Part shown: positions 37,382 to 46,502 of the stretch, piece after piece
How the letters are laid out: each line of letters begins with the position of its first letter
Position numbering within the stretch: position 1 is the stretch's first letter
Source: Rhizobium indicum
GTDB lineage: Bacteria > Pseudomonadota > Alphaproteobacteria > Rhizobiales > Rhizobiaceae
Assembly (NCBI RefSeq): GCF_005862305.2
Contig: NZ_CP054021.1
Coordinates: forward strand, 3,761,501-3,825,500
DNA: 64,000 nucleotides
Direction of reading: 5' to 3'
Made by a program: the position numbers and the translations under genes
The notes under the pieces: generated by a model
Seen by the model: only the letters and a program-made list of their open reading frames with translations
The model's database searches: none
What the model was told of the DNA's origin: nothing

Positions 37382-37459
37382 TTTAGACAAAAGGCCATTG
37401 GTGCTTGCATCGGGAAGAGCTATTTTGCATGGTCGTCCTCTGAGCAAAACGGACATGTC

Positions 37460-38044
37460 ATGCAGCGCGTCACTTCCTATCTTCCCGCCGGAACCCCTTC
37501 CTCCCACCCGATCGCCCAGGTCAAGCTGCCGCATGATCTGCGCCATCTGCGCCGCAAGCTGCTGCATCTGGAAAATGGCGAGATGGTCATGCTCGATCTC
37601 AAGGATCCGGTGCTTTTCGCCAATGGCGACCTTTTGGTGCGCGACGACGGCGAACTGATCGAGATCCTCGCCGCCAACGAGAAGCTCTTCGAGGTTCGCG
37701 GACGCGACCGCGCGCATCTGGTAGAGCTCGCCTGGCATCTCGGCAACCGGCATCTTGCCGCACAGATCGAGGAAGACCGAATCGTCATCCTCCGCGACCA
37801 TGTCATCCGCACCATGCTGCAGGGCCTCGGCGCCGTCGTCCTCGAGATCGACGAGCCGTTCCAGCCGGCGCGCGGCGCCTATCATTCCCAAGGTGGGCAT
37901 TCGCATGGGCATGATCACGATCACAATCATGACCACGGGCATGATCATAATCACGGCCATGACCATGATCACGAACATGGCTACGAGCATGAGCATGAGC
38001 ACCGCCATGATCGCGGTCATGATCATGACCACAAGCACGACTGA
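37460..38044 (+). CDS. ureE: urease nickel metallochaperone UreE with long His-rich tail
   Basis: A 194-residue protein. The N-terminal and metal-binding domains (1 to about 138) include [19 protein letters not shown] and [35 protein letters not shown]. The last 53 residues hold about 23 histidines, mostly as HD/HN/HE/HG pairs, longer than the tail of well-known UreE proteins. It donates nickel to the UreDFG complex and may store it. The tail DNA (about 37896-38041) is a low-complexity run of CATGAT/CACGAT-like units. Confidence 0.95.
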   Translation: MQRVTSYLPAGTPSSHPIAQVKLPHDLRHLRRKLLHLENGEMVMLDLKDPVLFANGDLLVRDDGELIEILAANEKLFEVRGRDRAHLVELAWHLGNRHLAAQIEEDRIVILRDHVIRTMLQGLGAVVLEIDEPFQPARGAYHSQGGHSHGHDHDHNHDHGHDHNHGHDHDHEHGYEHEHEHRHDRGHDHDHKHD

Positions 38045-38050
38045 GCCTTG

Positions 38051-38722
38051 ATGACCAGGGATCGCGAGCTGCAGGCATTGCTGCGCCTGATGGCATGGCT
38101 GTCACCAGCCTTTCCAATCGGCGGCTTTGCCTATTCGGGCGGGCTGGAGCGGGCGGTTGCCGACGGGCTCGTTACGGATGCGGCCTCGCTTGCGGCCTGG
38201 ATCGGCACGCTGATCGGCAATGGTTCGGCCTGGAACGATGCGGTGCTTCTGGCCGAAAGCCACAGGCAACAGGCAGAACCCGCATGCCTTGCCGAAGTCG
38301 CTGCACTCGCCGAGGTGCTGGCCGGATCACGCGAGCGGCATCAGGAAACGATGTTGCTCGGCGAGGCTTTCCTCGCAGCCGCGCGGGCCTGGCCGGACGG
38401 GGTGTTCGAGCGGCTGCCTGACAGGGTCGCGTATCCCATTGCGGTCGGAGCAGTGACGGGCGCCCATGGCATAGGGCCCGAGAAGGCGCTCGCCGCCTTC
38501 CTGCATGCCTATGTCTCACAAGCGGTTTCATCAGGCATCCGCCTCGGTGTCGCCGGGCAAAGGGATGGAGTCGCCGTTCTTGCCGGTCTGGAAGACCGTA
38601 TCGCGGAGGTTGCCCGGCGGGCGGCAGCCTCGACGCTTGACGATCTGGGCTCGGCGTCGGTGCAGGCCGATATTGCCACCCTGCGCCACGAGACGCAGGC
38701 GACGCGGCTGTTCCGCTCGTGA
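38051..38722 (+). CDS. ureF: urease accessory protein UreF
   Basis: A 223-residue all-helical protein with LRLMAWLSPAFPIGGFAYSGGLERAVADGLV and AVTGAHGIGPEKALAAFLHAYVSQAVSSGIRL. UreF links UreD-urease and UreG and gates the GTPase. ATG 38051 follows ureE after 6 nt. Confidence 0.95.
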   Translation: MTRDRELQALLRLMAWLSPAFPIGGFAYSGGLERAVADGLVTDAASLAAWIGTLIGNGSAWNDAVLLAESHRQQAEPACLAEVAALAEVLAGSRERHQETMLLGEAFLAAARAWPDGVFERLPDRVAYPIAVGAVTGAHGIGPEKALAAFLHAYVSQAVSSGIRLGVAGQRDGVAVLAGLEDRIAEVARRAAASTLDDLGSASVQADIATLRHETQATRLFRS

Positions 38723-38812
38723 TTGTCCGAAATTATCGCGGTGGCTGCGTTATTTGACGGTGGCGCGGGCGGGCGGCTTCGTTATCATCGGGGTTCGATT
38801 GGAGTAAGGCAT

Positions 38813-39424
38813 ATGAAATCAAGAAACGGACCTTTGCGTGTCGGCATCGGCGGGCCGGTCGGCTCGGGCAAGACGGCGCTGACCGAAAAGCTCTGCAAGG
38901 CGATGCGCGACGACTATTCCGTCGCCGTCGTCACCAACGATATCTACACGACGGAGGATGCCGAGGCGCTGGTGCGGATGCAGGCATTGACTTCGGACCG
39001 CATCGTCGGCGTTGAAACGGGTGGCTGCCCCCATACCGCCATCCGCGAGGATGCGACGATCAATTTGCAGGCGATCGCCGGCCTCAACCAGCGGATCCCC
39101 GATCTCGACGTCGTCTTCATCGAATCCGGCGGCGACAATCTGGCAGCGACCTTTTCGCCCGATCTTGCCGATATCACCATCTATGTCATCTCCGTCTGCC
39201 AGGGCGAGGAAATCCCGCGCAAGGGCGGCCCCGGCATCACCCGGTCTGACCTGCTCGTCATCAATAAGAAGGATCTGGCGCCCTATGTCGGCGCCGATCT
39301 CGAGGTGATGGACCGGGATGCGGCGCGCATGCGTGCGAGCCGCCCCTTCGTCTTCTCCGACATGAAGCGCGGCGACGGCGTCAGCTCGATCGTCAGCTTC
39401 CTCAGGGAGCAGGGCGGACTCTAG
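38813..39424 (+). CDS. ureG: urease accessory GTPase UreG
   Basis: A 203-residue SIMIBI GTPase: P-loop [15 protein letters not shown], the nickel-binding Cys-Pro-His of [33 protein letters not shown] and the base-recognition motif INKKDL. It drives GTP-dependent nickel insertion. The start at 38813 follows GGAGTAAGG. It completes ureDABC-EFG. Confidence 0.96.
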   Translation: MKSRNGPLRVGIGGPVGSGKTALTEKLCKAMRDDYSVAVVTNDIYTTEDAEALVRMQALTSDRIVGVETGGCPHTAIREDATINLQAIAGLNQRIPDLDVVFIESGGDNLAATFSPDLADITIYVISVCQGEEIPRKGGPGITRSDLLVINKKDLAPYVGADLEVMDRDAARMRASRPFVFSDMKRGDGVSSIVSFLREQGGL

Positions 39425-39561
39425 AGCGGTTCAGCTTTTCATGGAAACGCAGAACCGCTCTAAGTTTTGTTTTTACGCAATTCCGTACGGAAAACCGCTT
39501 TACACTTTTCCTGGAATTGCTCTAAAGCGCGTCACGAAACCGCTGCACAGTTTAGCGCGAC
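39423..39561. repeat. palindromic repeat cluster after ureG
   Basis: Hairpin AGAGCGGTTC (39423-39432) / GAACCGCTCT (39452-39461), then a second arm set with GGAAAACCGCTTTACACTTTTCC and CTCTAAAGCGCGTCACG, related to the repeat at 9132-9354. The ureG TAG stop overlaps the start of the first arm. The 165-nt gap holds nothing else. Confidence 0.65.
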
Positions 39562-39589
39562 AGAGCCTTTCGGCATCATGCTCTGACGG

Positions 39590-40273
39590 TCAGATCTGCC
39601 GCAGCACTTTGATGTCGCTGATGGCGATCACCCGGCCACGCACCGTGACACCTCTCGTCTTCAGCGTCGAGAAGGCGCGCGAAAGCGCCTCCGGCGCGAG
39701 ACCGAGCTTCCGGGCGAGCAGATTTTTCGGAAAGGGTAGCCGCAGCGAAGCGGTCGCGCCGTTCTCAACGCAATGGGTCAGCAGATAGTGCGCCACGCGC
39801 TGCGGCGCCGTCTGCATGCGGTCGCTTGCCAGGCATTCCATCGTCGAGATCAGATGCAGTGACAGGCTGCGCATGATCGCCTTGCCGATCCGCGGCCGTT
39901 CCTCGAGCAACAGACGAACCTTGGGAATGTGGAAGCATGCCAGCACGGCATGATCCATCGCCTGAGCGCCGGTGCGATAGGTTTCGTCGGCGTGGATCAG
40001 GCATTCGGCGAAGCCGTCACCGGGCTCGCAGATGCGGATATCAGCCTGCCTGCCGTCGCCGTTGCGACGATAGAGCCTGACGTAACCGCTGAGCACGCAA
40101 TAGAAATAGGTGGCCTGATCGCCCTCCTCGAAGAGAACGTCGTGCGGGTCGCAGAGGAGAACGGTGCCGCAGGCGCGCAGGGCTTGGGCCTCGTTGTGGT
40201 CGAGCCAGGCCATGAAGGCGGCCTTGGCGAGCACAGCGGCCTCATGGCCGTTGAATGTCAGCGTTCTGTTCAT
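39590..40273 (-). CDS. Crp/Fnr-family transcriptional regulator
   Basis: A 227-residue protein with a cyclic-nucleotide-binding-like domain (HDVLFEEGDQATYFYCVLSGYVRLYRRNGDGRQADIRI...) and a Crp-type HTH (PKNLLARKLGLAPEALSRAFSTLKTRGV). It lacks the N-terminal cysteine cluster of oxygen-sensing FNR, so it resembles the cluster-less DNR/NnrR/FixK-like group; the signal is unknown. AGGAG stands 8 nt before the ATG at 40273. An FNR-like box is 80 nt upstream. Confidence 0.85.
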   Translation of the reverse strand: MNRTLTFNGHEAAVLAKAAFMAWLDHNEAQALRACGTVLLCDPHDVLFEEGDQATYFYCVLSGYVRLYRRNGDGRQADIRICEPGDGFAECLIHADETYRTGAQAMDHAVLACFHIPKVRLLLEERPRIGKAIMRSLSLHLISTMECLASDRMQTAPQRVAHYLLTHCVENGATASLRLPFPKNLLARKLGLAPEALSRAFSTLKTRGVTVRGRVIAISDIKVLRQI

Positions 40274-40352
40274 CTCCCGGTCTCCTGATCTGGCCGGTCT
40301 TTTCAATTCCTTATGCTGCCGGGCAAAATACGGGAGGGAGACGGCGGCGGAA

Positions 40353-40366
40353 TTGATTTTGGTCAA
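40353..40366. promoter_or_regulatory. FNR/FixK-like box
   Basis: TTGAT-TTTG-GTCAA, one mismatch from the anaerobox TTGAT-N4-ATCAA, 80 nt before the Crp/Fnr gene. Suggests auto- or cross-regulation by an FNR/FixK protein. Confidence 0.6.
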
Positions 40367-40391
40367 CCGTCAGACATGACCAAAAAAATGA

Positions 40392-40421
40392 AACGGGCCG
40401 GGAGATCGCTCCCGGCCCGTT
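40392..40421 (-). terminator. terminator of the RND efflux operon
   Basis: A 13-bp GC-rich stem (AACGGGCCGGGAG / CTCCCGGCCCGTT) with loop ATCG. On the minus strand it is followed by TCATTTTTTT. It lies 17 nt after the efflux gene stop. Confidence 0.9.
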
Positions 40422-40437
40422 CATTTCCTGGGTTTGC

Positions 40438-43400
40438 TTATTCCGCCGCGAAGGGCGGCAGGCGCAGCACGTTGGTGTCGTTGCCTTTGGCGCTCTTGCG
40501 TTTGCCTTCCGGCTTTTCGATTGCGGTCAGGCGCTCCTCCAGCGAGTCGATCTCGCTGCGGTTCTCCCGGGTGACACGGGTGAGATCCTCGCGCGACAGC
40601 GGCAGCTCCTCCTCGTCCTTCCTGCCGACCAGGCGGCCGAAAGCCCAGCCGAGCAGGCGGGACAGGTCGTCCATGATCAGGAAGAAGGAGGGCACGACGA
40701 CGAGCGAGAGCACAGTCGAGACGATAATGCCGCCGATCACCGCGATCGCCATCGGCGCGCGGAACGAGCCGCCTTCGCCGACACCGAGCGCGGAAGGCAG
40801 CATGCCCGCCGACATGGCGATCGAGGTCATGATGATCGGCCGGGCGCGCTTGCGGCCGGCTTCGACCATGGCCTCGACGCGAGGCATGCCTTGATGGCGC
40901 ATCTCGATTGCGAAATCGACGAGCAGGATGGCGTTCTTGGTGACGACACCCATCAGCATCAGGATGCCGATCATGACAGGCATCGACAGCGGATTGCTGG
41001 TGAGGATCAGGCCGGCTGCGACGCCGCCAATGGCGAGCGGCAGTGAGAACAGGATGGTGAAGGGCTGGATCACGTCCTTGAAGAGCAGGATCAGCACCGT
41101 CAGCACCAGCAGCAGGCCCATCAACATGGCGTTGACGAAACTCTGCTGCATCTCGCTCTGCACCTTGGTGTCGCCGCTTTCGGCAAGGTGCACCGTGGCC
41201 GGGATATTGGCGTCATTGACGATCTGACGGAAGCGGGCCGAAGCCGTGTCGAGTGCTACGCCCTGCGGCAGGTCGGAACCGATCGAGACGACGCGGTAGC
41301 GGTTGTTGCGCTTGATCGAGCTTACCCCTTCCGAATAGTCGATATTGGCGACGCTCGCGAGCGGAACGGTGCCGCCGCTGGCGGTCTGGATCTTCAATGT
41401 CCGGATGGCCGCGAGATCGCGACGCATGTCGAGTGCGGCCTGAACGCGGATCGGGATCTGGCGATCGTCGAGCGAGATCTTGGCAAGGGCGGCATCGACA
41501 TCGCCGATGGTGGCGACGCGGATCGTCTCGGAGATCTGCTGCGGCGTAATGCCGAGGCGGGCCGCCTCATCCATGCGCGGGTGAACCTGCAGTTCCGGGC
41601 GGGGAAGGGAGCCGTCGGCGCTGACATTGGCAAGCAACGGATCGGCGCGCAGCTTGGATTCCAGAATGCCGACAGCGTCGTTCAGGTCCTTGTCGTTCTT
41701 GGAAAGGAAGTTGAAGGAGAGGTCGCGTTCGCCGCGGTCATTGAGCTTCAGGATCCGGACGTCGGGAATATCGCGCAGCTTGGCGAAGACTTCCTTTTCG
41801 ATATCCCACTGCGGGCGTTCTCGGCCGTGGACCTCCACCTTCGGCAGTTTCGGGCCAATGACGGGGATACGGCCGATCACGTCGTTGACCATCTTCTTGA
41901 CCAGCGATTGGTCGAGCTTATCGAGTGCCAGCGTGATGGTCGCACGGCGCAGTTCGAGATCGCCCTTCGGCGATGCGCCACCGAGGACGAAGACGCTATC
42001 GACGCCGTTGATGTCCTTGACCCTGTCATAGATCGCATCCGTCGTCTTCTCGGTGTCGTCAAGGCGTGCATTGGGCGGCAGCTCGACGGAAAGAACGATG
42101 CGTGAGGCATCTTCCGGCGGCAGGAAGCTGCCGGGAACCTGCATCAGCAACAAAACGGAGCCGACCAGAAAAGCGAACGCGACAATCAGCGTCGCATAAC
42201 GCGTGTACCAGCGTCCAGTCGTGCCACGTATGAGACGGGTGTAGCCGCGCATCAGCAGGCCGTCATTGTCGTGATGGTCTTCCATGGCGTCTTCGGCGCG
42301 CATCAGATAGGCGGCCATCATCGGGGTGATCAGGCGCGCCACCATCAGCGAGAAGAAGACAGAGAAGGCGACGGTCAGACCGAACTGGATGAAGTACTGG
42401 CCCGGAATGCCCGGCATGAAGGAAACGGGCACGAAAACGGCGATGATGGTGAAGGTGGTGGCGATGACGGCAAGGCCGATTTCATCAGCCGCCTCGATCG
42501 CCGCTCGATAGGGCGTCTTGCCCATCTTGATGTGGCGGGCGATGTTTTCGATTTCGACGATCGCATCGTCGACAAGGATACCGGTGGCGAGCGTCAGAGC
42601 GAGGAAGCTGACGAGGTTCAGTGAGAAACCCATCATGTCCATGATCCAGAAGGTCGGGATCGCGGACAAGGGTAGGGCGATTGCCGAAATCAGCGTCGCG
42701 CGCCAGTTCCTCAGGAACAGGAAGACGACGATGACGGCGAGCAGCGCGCCTTCGAGGAGCGTATGGATGGCGGCTTCGTAGTTGCCGTAGGTGAAATAGA
42801 CCGAATCGTCGATCAGTTCGATCTTCACATTCGGATTTTCGGTCCGCACCTTGTCGAGGTTCTGCGCCACGGTTTCGGCGACGCTGACCTCGCTGGCGCC
42901 CTTGGAGCGGAAAACGCCGAAGGTAACGACTGGCGTATCGTTGAAGCGCGAGAAGGATTTCGGCTCCTCATAGGTGTCCTTGATGACGCCGAGATCGGAT
43001 AGTTTGACGAAGCGGCCGTTCGGCAGGCCGATCGTCGTGTTGGCGAGGTCGGCGACGTTGCGGGCGTCGCCGAGAACACGGATCGCCTGTTCGCTTCCCG
43101 CCACTTGGCCGCGGCCTGAGCCGAGGTCGATGTTGGTGCCGCGCAGCTGCTGGTTCACGCTCGCGGCGGTGATGCCGTAGGCATTGAGCTTGTCAGGGGT
43201 AAGTTCGATGCGCACTTCGCGCTCGGCGCCGCCGTAACGGTCGACACGGCCGATGCCGGCCTGGCCCTGCAGCGAACGCTTGATCGTATCGTCGACGAAC
43301 CACGAAAGTTCTTCCAGCGACATGGCAGGCGAGGAAACGGCGAAGGTCTGGATCGCCTGTCCCTCGACATCGACCTTGGAGACGATTGGTGCTTCGGCCG

Positions 43401-43764
43401 TAGTCGGCAGATCGCTGCGGATGCGGTCGATTGCATCCTTGGTGTCCTGCACGGCCTGTTCGGTCGGCACTTCCATCCGGAACATGACGACGGTCTGCGA
43501 GCTGCCGTCGGTCACCGTCGACTGGATTTCGTCGATGCCGGTGATGGAGGCCACCGCGTCTTCGATCTCCTTCGTCACCTGCATTTCGAGCTCGGCCGGC
43601 GAAGCGCCGCTCTGCGTCACGTTGATCGAAACGAGCGGCACGTCGATGTTCGGAAAGCGCGTGATCGGCAGCGCGTTGAAGGACTGCATGCCGATGAACA
43701 CCAGCAGGCAGAAGGCCAGCAGTGGTGCAATGGGATTTCGGATGGACCAGGCTGAAAAATTCAT
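40438..43764 (-). CDS. RND-family (HAE1) efflux permease
   Basis: A 1108-residue inner-membrane proton antiporter of the AcrB type: N-terminal helix, two large periplasmic loops, twelve helices. TM4 carries the proton-relay acids in LALTLATGILVDDAIVEIEN; GFSLNLVSFLALT and PVMIGILMLMGVVTKNAILLVDFA are also standard. It has an unusual charged tail of about 70 residues after the last helix. The adaptor gene lies 12 nt upstream; no outer-membrane channel gene is nearby, so it must borrow one. Substrates unknown. Confidence 0.93.
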   Translation of the reverse strand: MNFSAWSIRNPIAPLLAFCLLVFIGMQSFNALPITRFPNIDVPLVSINVTQSGASPAELEMQVTKEIEDAVASITGIDEIQSTVTDGSSQTVVMFRMEVPTEQAVQDTKDAIDRIRSDLPTTAEAPIVSKVDVEGQAIQTFAVSSPAMSLEELSWFVDDTIKRSLQGQAGIGRVDRYGGAEREVRIELTPDKLNAYGITAASVNQQLRGTNIDLGSGRGQVAGSEQAIRVLGDARNVADLANTTIGLPNGRFVKLSDLGVIKDTYEEPKSFSRFNDTPVVTFGVFRSKGASEVSVAETVAQNLDKVRTENPNVKIELIDDSVYFTYGNYEAAIHTLLEGALLAVIVVFLFLRNWRATLISAIALPLSAIPTFWIMDMMGFSLNLVSFLALTLATGILVDDAIVEIENIARHIKMGKTPYRAAIEAADEIGLAVIATTFTIIAVFVPVSFMPGIPGQYFIQFGLTVAFSVFFSLMVARLITPMMAAYLMRAEDAMEDHHDNDGLLMRGYTRLIRGTTGRWYTRYATLIVAFAFLVGSVLLLMQVPGSFLPPEDASRIVLSVELPPNARLDDTEKTTDAIYDRVKDINGVDSVFVLGGASPKGDLELRRATITLALDKLDQSLVKKMVNDVIGRIPVIGPKLPKVEVHGRERPQWDIEKEVFAKLRDIPDVRILKLNDRGERDLSFNFLSKNDKDLNDAVGILESKLRADPLLANVSADGSLPRPELQVHPRMDEAARLGITPQQISETIRVATIGDVDAALAKISLDDRQIPIRVQAALDMRRDLAAIRTLKIQTASGGTVPLASVANIDYSEGVSSIKRNNRYRVVSIGSDLPQGVALDTASARFRQIVNDANIPATVHLAESGDTKVQSEMQQSFVNAMLMGLLLVLTVLILLFKDVIQPFTILFSLPLAIGGVAAGLILTSNPLSMPVMIGILMLMGVVTKNAILLVDFAIEMRHQGMPRVEAMVEAGRKRARPIIMTSIAMSAGMLPSALGVGEGGSFRAPMAIAVIGGIIVSTVLSLVVVPSFFLIMDDLSRLLGWAFGRLVGRKDEEELPLSREDLTRVTRENRSEIDSLEERLTAIEKPEGKRKSAKGNDTNVLRLPPFAAE

Positions 43765-43776
43765 CGGATGGTCTCT

Positions 43777-44967
43777 TTAGTTGGAAGCCGGGGGCTGTTC
43801 ACGCACCGGCGTGATGTGGTCGCCGTCGCGGACGTAAGCGCCCGCCTTGGCCACGACCTCGTCGCCGGTCTTCAATCCATCGATGACCTCGACATAGGCG
43901 CCGTCCTGAATGCCGGTCTCTATCTTGGCGAATTTCACCACGCCGTCCTCGACCTTGCGGGCGGAGGAGCCTTCGTTGCCGGTGAGGACTGCGGTCAAGG
44001 GAAGCGCTACGCCTTCAGTCTCGCGCACGATGATCTCGGCGCTGCCATACATGCCTGAACGCGCCTTGCTGTCATCATCGATGGAGATATGGACGAGGCC
44101 AAGGCGTGTGACCGGATCGACGGTCGGCGAAACCAGGCGTACGGCGCCGGAAAGCTTCTCACGGCTGCCGGAAAGCGAAATCGTCGCCTTTTGGCCGGCC
44201 ATGATCCTGACGACATCGCTTTCGGCGACCTCAGCGACAAGCTCGATATCACCGTCGCGGATGATGGTGAACAGCGGATCGCCGTTGCCGGCGGCAATGG
44301 CGCCGACCTTGGCGTTCTTCGCCGAGACCGTGCCGGCGACTGGCGTCTTCACGTCGGTGCGCGCCAGCTTCAAATCCGCATCGGCGATCTGGCTGTCGAA
44401 GACCTTGAGATCGGCTTCGGAGACCTCGATCGCCTGTTCGGCGGAGACGACGCGGGCATTGGCTGCGGCGGCGGTCGCATCGGCCTGTTCGACCTGGGCG
44501 GTGGAAACCGTGCCCTTCTTGACCATTTCCTGAGCGCGGGCCTGCTGCTGCCTTGCCTGTTCGGCATTGGCCTGCGCCTCGATGAGCTGGGCGCGCAGCT
44601 GGGCGAGGCTTGCCTCGCCCTTGGCCTTTGTCGCCATCATCTGGCTCTTTTCCAGGACCACTGCGTCATCGTTGAGCGTCGCCAACGTGCTTTCGGCCTG
44701 AACCTTGTCGCCGATATCGGCTTTCAGCGTGCGGATCGAGAGGCCTTCGACCTGCGGCTGGATATAGACTTCTTCGACGGGCTTGACCGTTCCGGTGCCG
44801 ATGACACGGTCGACGAGGGTGCGGTTCACCGCCGTGGTGACGACGATCGCCGGCAGGTTCTGCTGCGGTTTTGTGACCGGCGCTTCCTGCGAAAATGCGG
44901 TGGATGCAGCAAGTGCCGCTGCAAAAAGAGTAGAGGCGCCTAGAATTCCAGTCGGCTTGCGTGCCAT
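43777..44967 (-). CDS. RND efflux periplasmic adaptor (membrane fusion protein)
   Basis: A 396-residue MFP: signal peptide 1-26 (ending STAFS), lipoyl-like half VYIQPQVEGLSIRTLKADIGDKVQAESTLATL, a helical hairpin rich in Ala/Gln/Glu (about 110-200), second half TPVAGTVSAKNAKVGAIAAGNGDPLFTII, then beta-barrel and membrane-proximal domains. It bridges the RND pump and an outer-membrane channel. First gene of the two-gene operon. Confidence 0.92.
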   Translation of the reverse strand: MARKPTGILGASTLFAAALAASTAFSQEAPVTKPQQNLPAIVVTTAVNRTLVDRVIGTGTVKPVEEVYIQPQVEGLSIRTLKADIGDKVQAESTLATLNDDAVVLEKSQMMATKAKGEASLAQLRAQLIEAQANAEQARQQQARAQEMVKKGTVSTAQVEQADATAAAANARVVSAEQAIEVSEADLKVFDSQIADADLKLARTDVKTPVAGTVSAKNAKVGAIAAGNGDPLFTIIRDGDIELVAEVAESDVVRIMAGQKATISLSGSREKLSGAVRLVSPTVDPVTRLGLVHISIDDDSKARSGMYGSAEIIVRETEGVALPLTAVLTGNEGSSARKVEDGVVKFAKIETGIQDGAYVEVIDGLKTGDEVVAKAGAYVRDGDHITPVREQPPASN

Positions 44968-45108
44968 GCGTCTTCGTCCAATCTTATGATAAGGTTGGCC
45001 GAACTCGAGCGTCTGCCACTCAGCGCGCGATCAGGCCACTGCCCTTCCTGCATTCTCAGAGGTATCCGCCGATCCTTTGCCGTCTTCATCCCTCGCCGGC
45101 AAATTCGG

Positions 45109-45142
45109 CTTGTAGGTGGTATCGATTTGCTCGATCTACAAG
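45109..45142. promoter_or_regulatory. inverted repeat in the efflux promoter region
   Basis: CTTGTAG at 45109-45115 and CTACAAG at 45136-45142 with a 20-nt spacer that contains ATCGAT/TCGAT words, about 140 nt before the adaptor start. Candidate operator. The 505-nt gap 44968-45472 has no supported gene and no adjacent regulator gene. Confidence 0.4.
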
Positions 45143-45422
45143 TCCGGCAGAAAACAATTCCCCATTAGGCGATAATAGTTACCATTCCGACGTCAATCAA
45201 TCACCGCAAGGTTATGTCAACATTACGAAGATTGATCGCGCCTCATCCCTAAGACGTTTGACGCCCGATAAATGCGACAGTTGCAAGGCATTTTTTTCGG
45301 TTGCTGGATGCAGATGATTTAGGCCGACTGACCGGAAACCTGAATCAGCATCCAAATCAGATAGATAGAGAATGTCGTCCGAATACCGCGGACAGTTTTT
45401 GGCATCATGCTCCAGAAAATGA

Positions 45423-45453
45423 CGAAACGCGCGGAAATCTCCCGCGCGTTTCG
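45423..45453 (-). terminator. terminator of the NMT1-type ABC transporter operon
   Basis: Stem CGAAACGCGCGG / CCGCGCGTTTCG with a 7-nt loop; on the minus strand TCATTTTCTGG follows. It starts 20 nt past the stop of the binding-protein gene. Confidence 0.85.
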
Positions 45454-45472
45454 CTTCGCAACCCTGCCGAAA

Positions 45473-46444
45473 CTACTTGGAAGCGGCGTCGGTGATGTCG
45501 TGCGTCCAGGCGCCCGACGGCTCCTTGCTGATGATCTTCTGGTCGAGCAGTGCCTTTGCCGTGCGAGCATAGAGCGCCTCGTCCAGCTTGCCGGAGCTGT
45601 CGCCGACCAGCTTGGCGACTTCGCCCATCATGCGCTTCTGATGGTTGTCGTCCTGGCCACCATTGTCCATGACGATCTCGGCGGCTTCGTCGGGATTCTC
45701 GGTGGCATATTTCCAGCCCTTCATCGAAGCGCGGACGAACTTGACCATCTTCTCCTTGAAGGCCGGGTCTTTCAGCTTGTCTTCCATCGCATAGAGGCCG
45801 TCTTCGAGAAGGTCGTTGCCCATTTCAGTGTAGTTGAAGACCGTCAGTTCTTCCGGCTTGAAGCCGGCATCGATCGCCTGCCAGTATTCGTTATAGGTCA
45901 TGACGGAGATGCAGTCGGCCTGTTTCTGGACGAGCGGCTGCACGTCGAAGCTCTGCTTCAGCACGGTGACGCCGTTCGGACCGCCTTCTGTGGATAGGCC
46001 GAGCTTGTTCATCCAGGCGAAGAAGGGATACTCGTTGCCGAAGAACCAGACGCCGAGCGTGTGGCCCTTGAAGTCGGCTTCGGTCTTGATCGGACCGTCC
46101 TTGCGGCAGACCATTTCCAAGCCCGCCTTCTGGTAGGGCTGGGCGATGTTGACGAGCGGAACGCCCTTTTCGCGGGCAACCAGGGCGCCACCCATCCAGT
46201 CGACGATGACATCGGCGCCGCCGCCGGCGATCACCTGCTCGGGGGCGATATCGGGGCCGCCCGGCTTGATCTCGACGTCGAGGCCTTCTTCCTTATAGAA
46301 GCCCTTGTCCTTGGCGACGTAATAACCGCCGAACTGGCTCTGCGTGACCCATTTCAGCTGCAGCACCACCTTGTCGGCGGCCATCGCATGGGCCGATGCA
46401 AGCGACATCGCGCTCGCCATCATTGCAACCATCAACTTTCTCAT
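45473..46444 (-). CDS. ABC transporter binding protein, NMT1/THI5 type
   Basis: A 323-residue periplasmic binding protein with signal peptide (1-22, AMAA). VVLQLKWVTQSQFGGYYVAKDKGFYKEEGLDVEIKPGGPDI is the NMT1/THI5-like opening shared by binding proteins for pyrimidine-type and other small ligands. Last gene of the operon ATPase - permease - permease - binding protein. A pyrimidine or hydantoin-like ligand is inferred from the dihydropyrimidinase genes next door. The start at 46444 is set by the signal peptide. Confidence 0.85.
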   Translation of the reverse strand: MRKLMVAMMASAMSLASAHAMAADKVVLQLKWVTQSQFGGYYVAKDKGFYKEEGLDVEIKPGGPDIAPEQVIAGGGADVIVDWMGGALVAREKGVPLVNIAQPYQKAGLEMVCRKDGPIKTEADFKGHTLGVWFFGNEYPFFAWMNKLGLSTEGGPNGVTVLKQSFDVQPLVQKQADCISVMTYNEYWQAIDAGFKPEELTVFNYTEMGNDLLEDGLYAMEDKLKDPAFKEKMVKFVRASMKGWKYATENPDEAAEIVMDNGGQDDNHQKRMMGEVAKLVGDSSGKLDEALYARTAKALLDQKIISKEPSGAWTHDITDAASK

Positions 46445-46502
46445 TTTCTTATCCTTACCCTCTGAAGTTATGCCCGGACCCGTTTCTGGAGCCCGCGCGC
46501 GT

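Noticed and set aside
37887..38041. Short tandem CATGAT/CACGAT units resembling a repeat array or CRISPR
   Set aside because: Units are irregular, have no spacers, and encode the histidine-rich UreE tail in frame.
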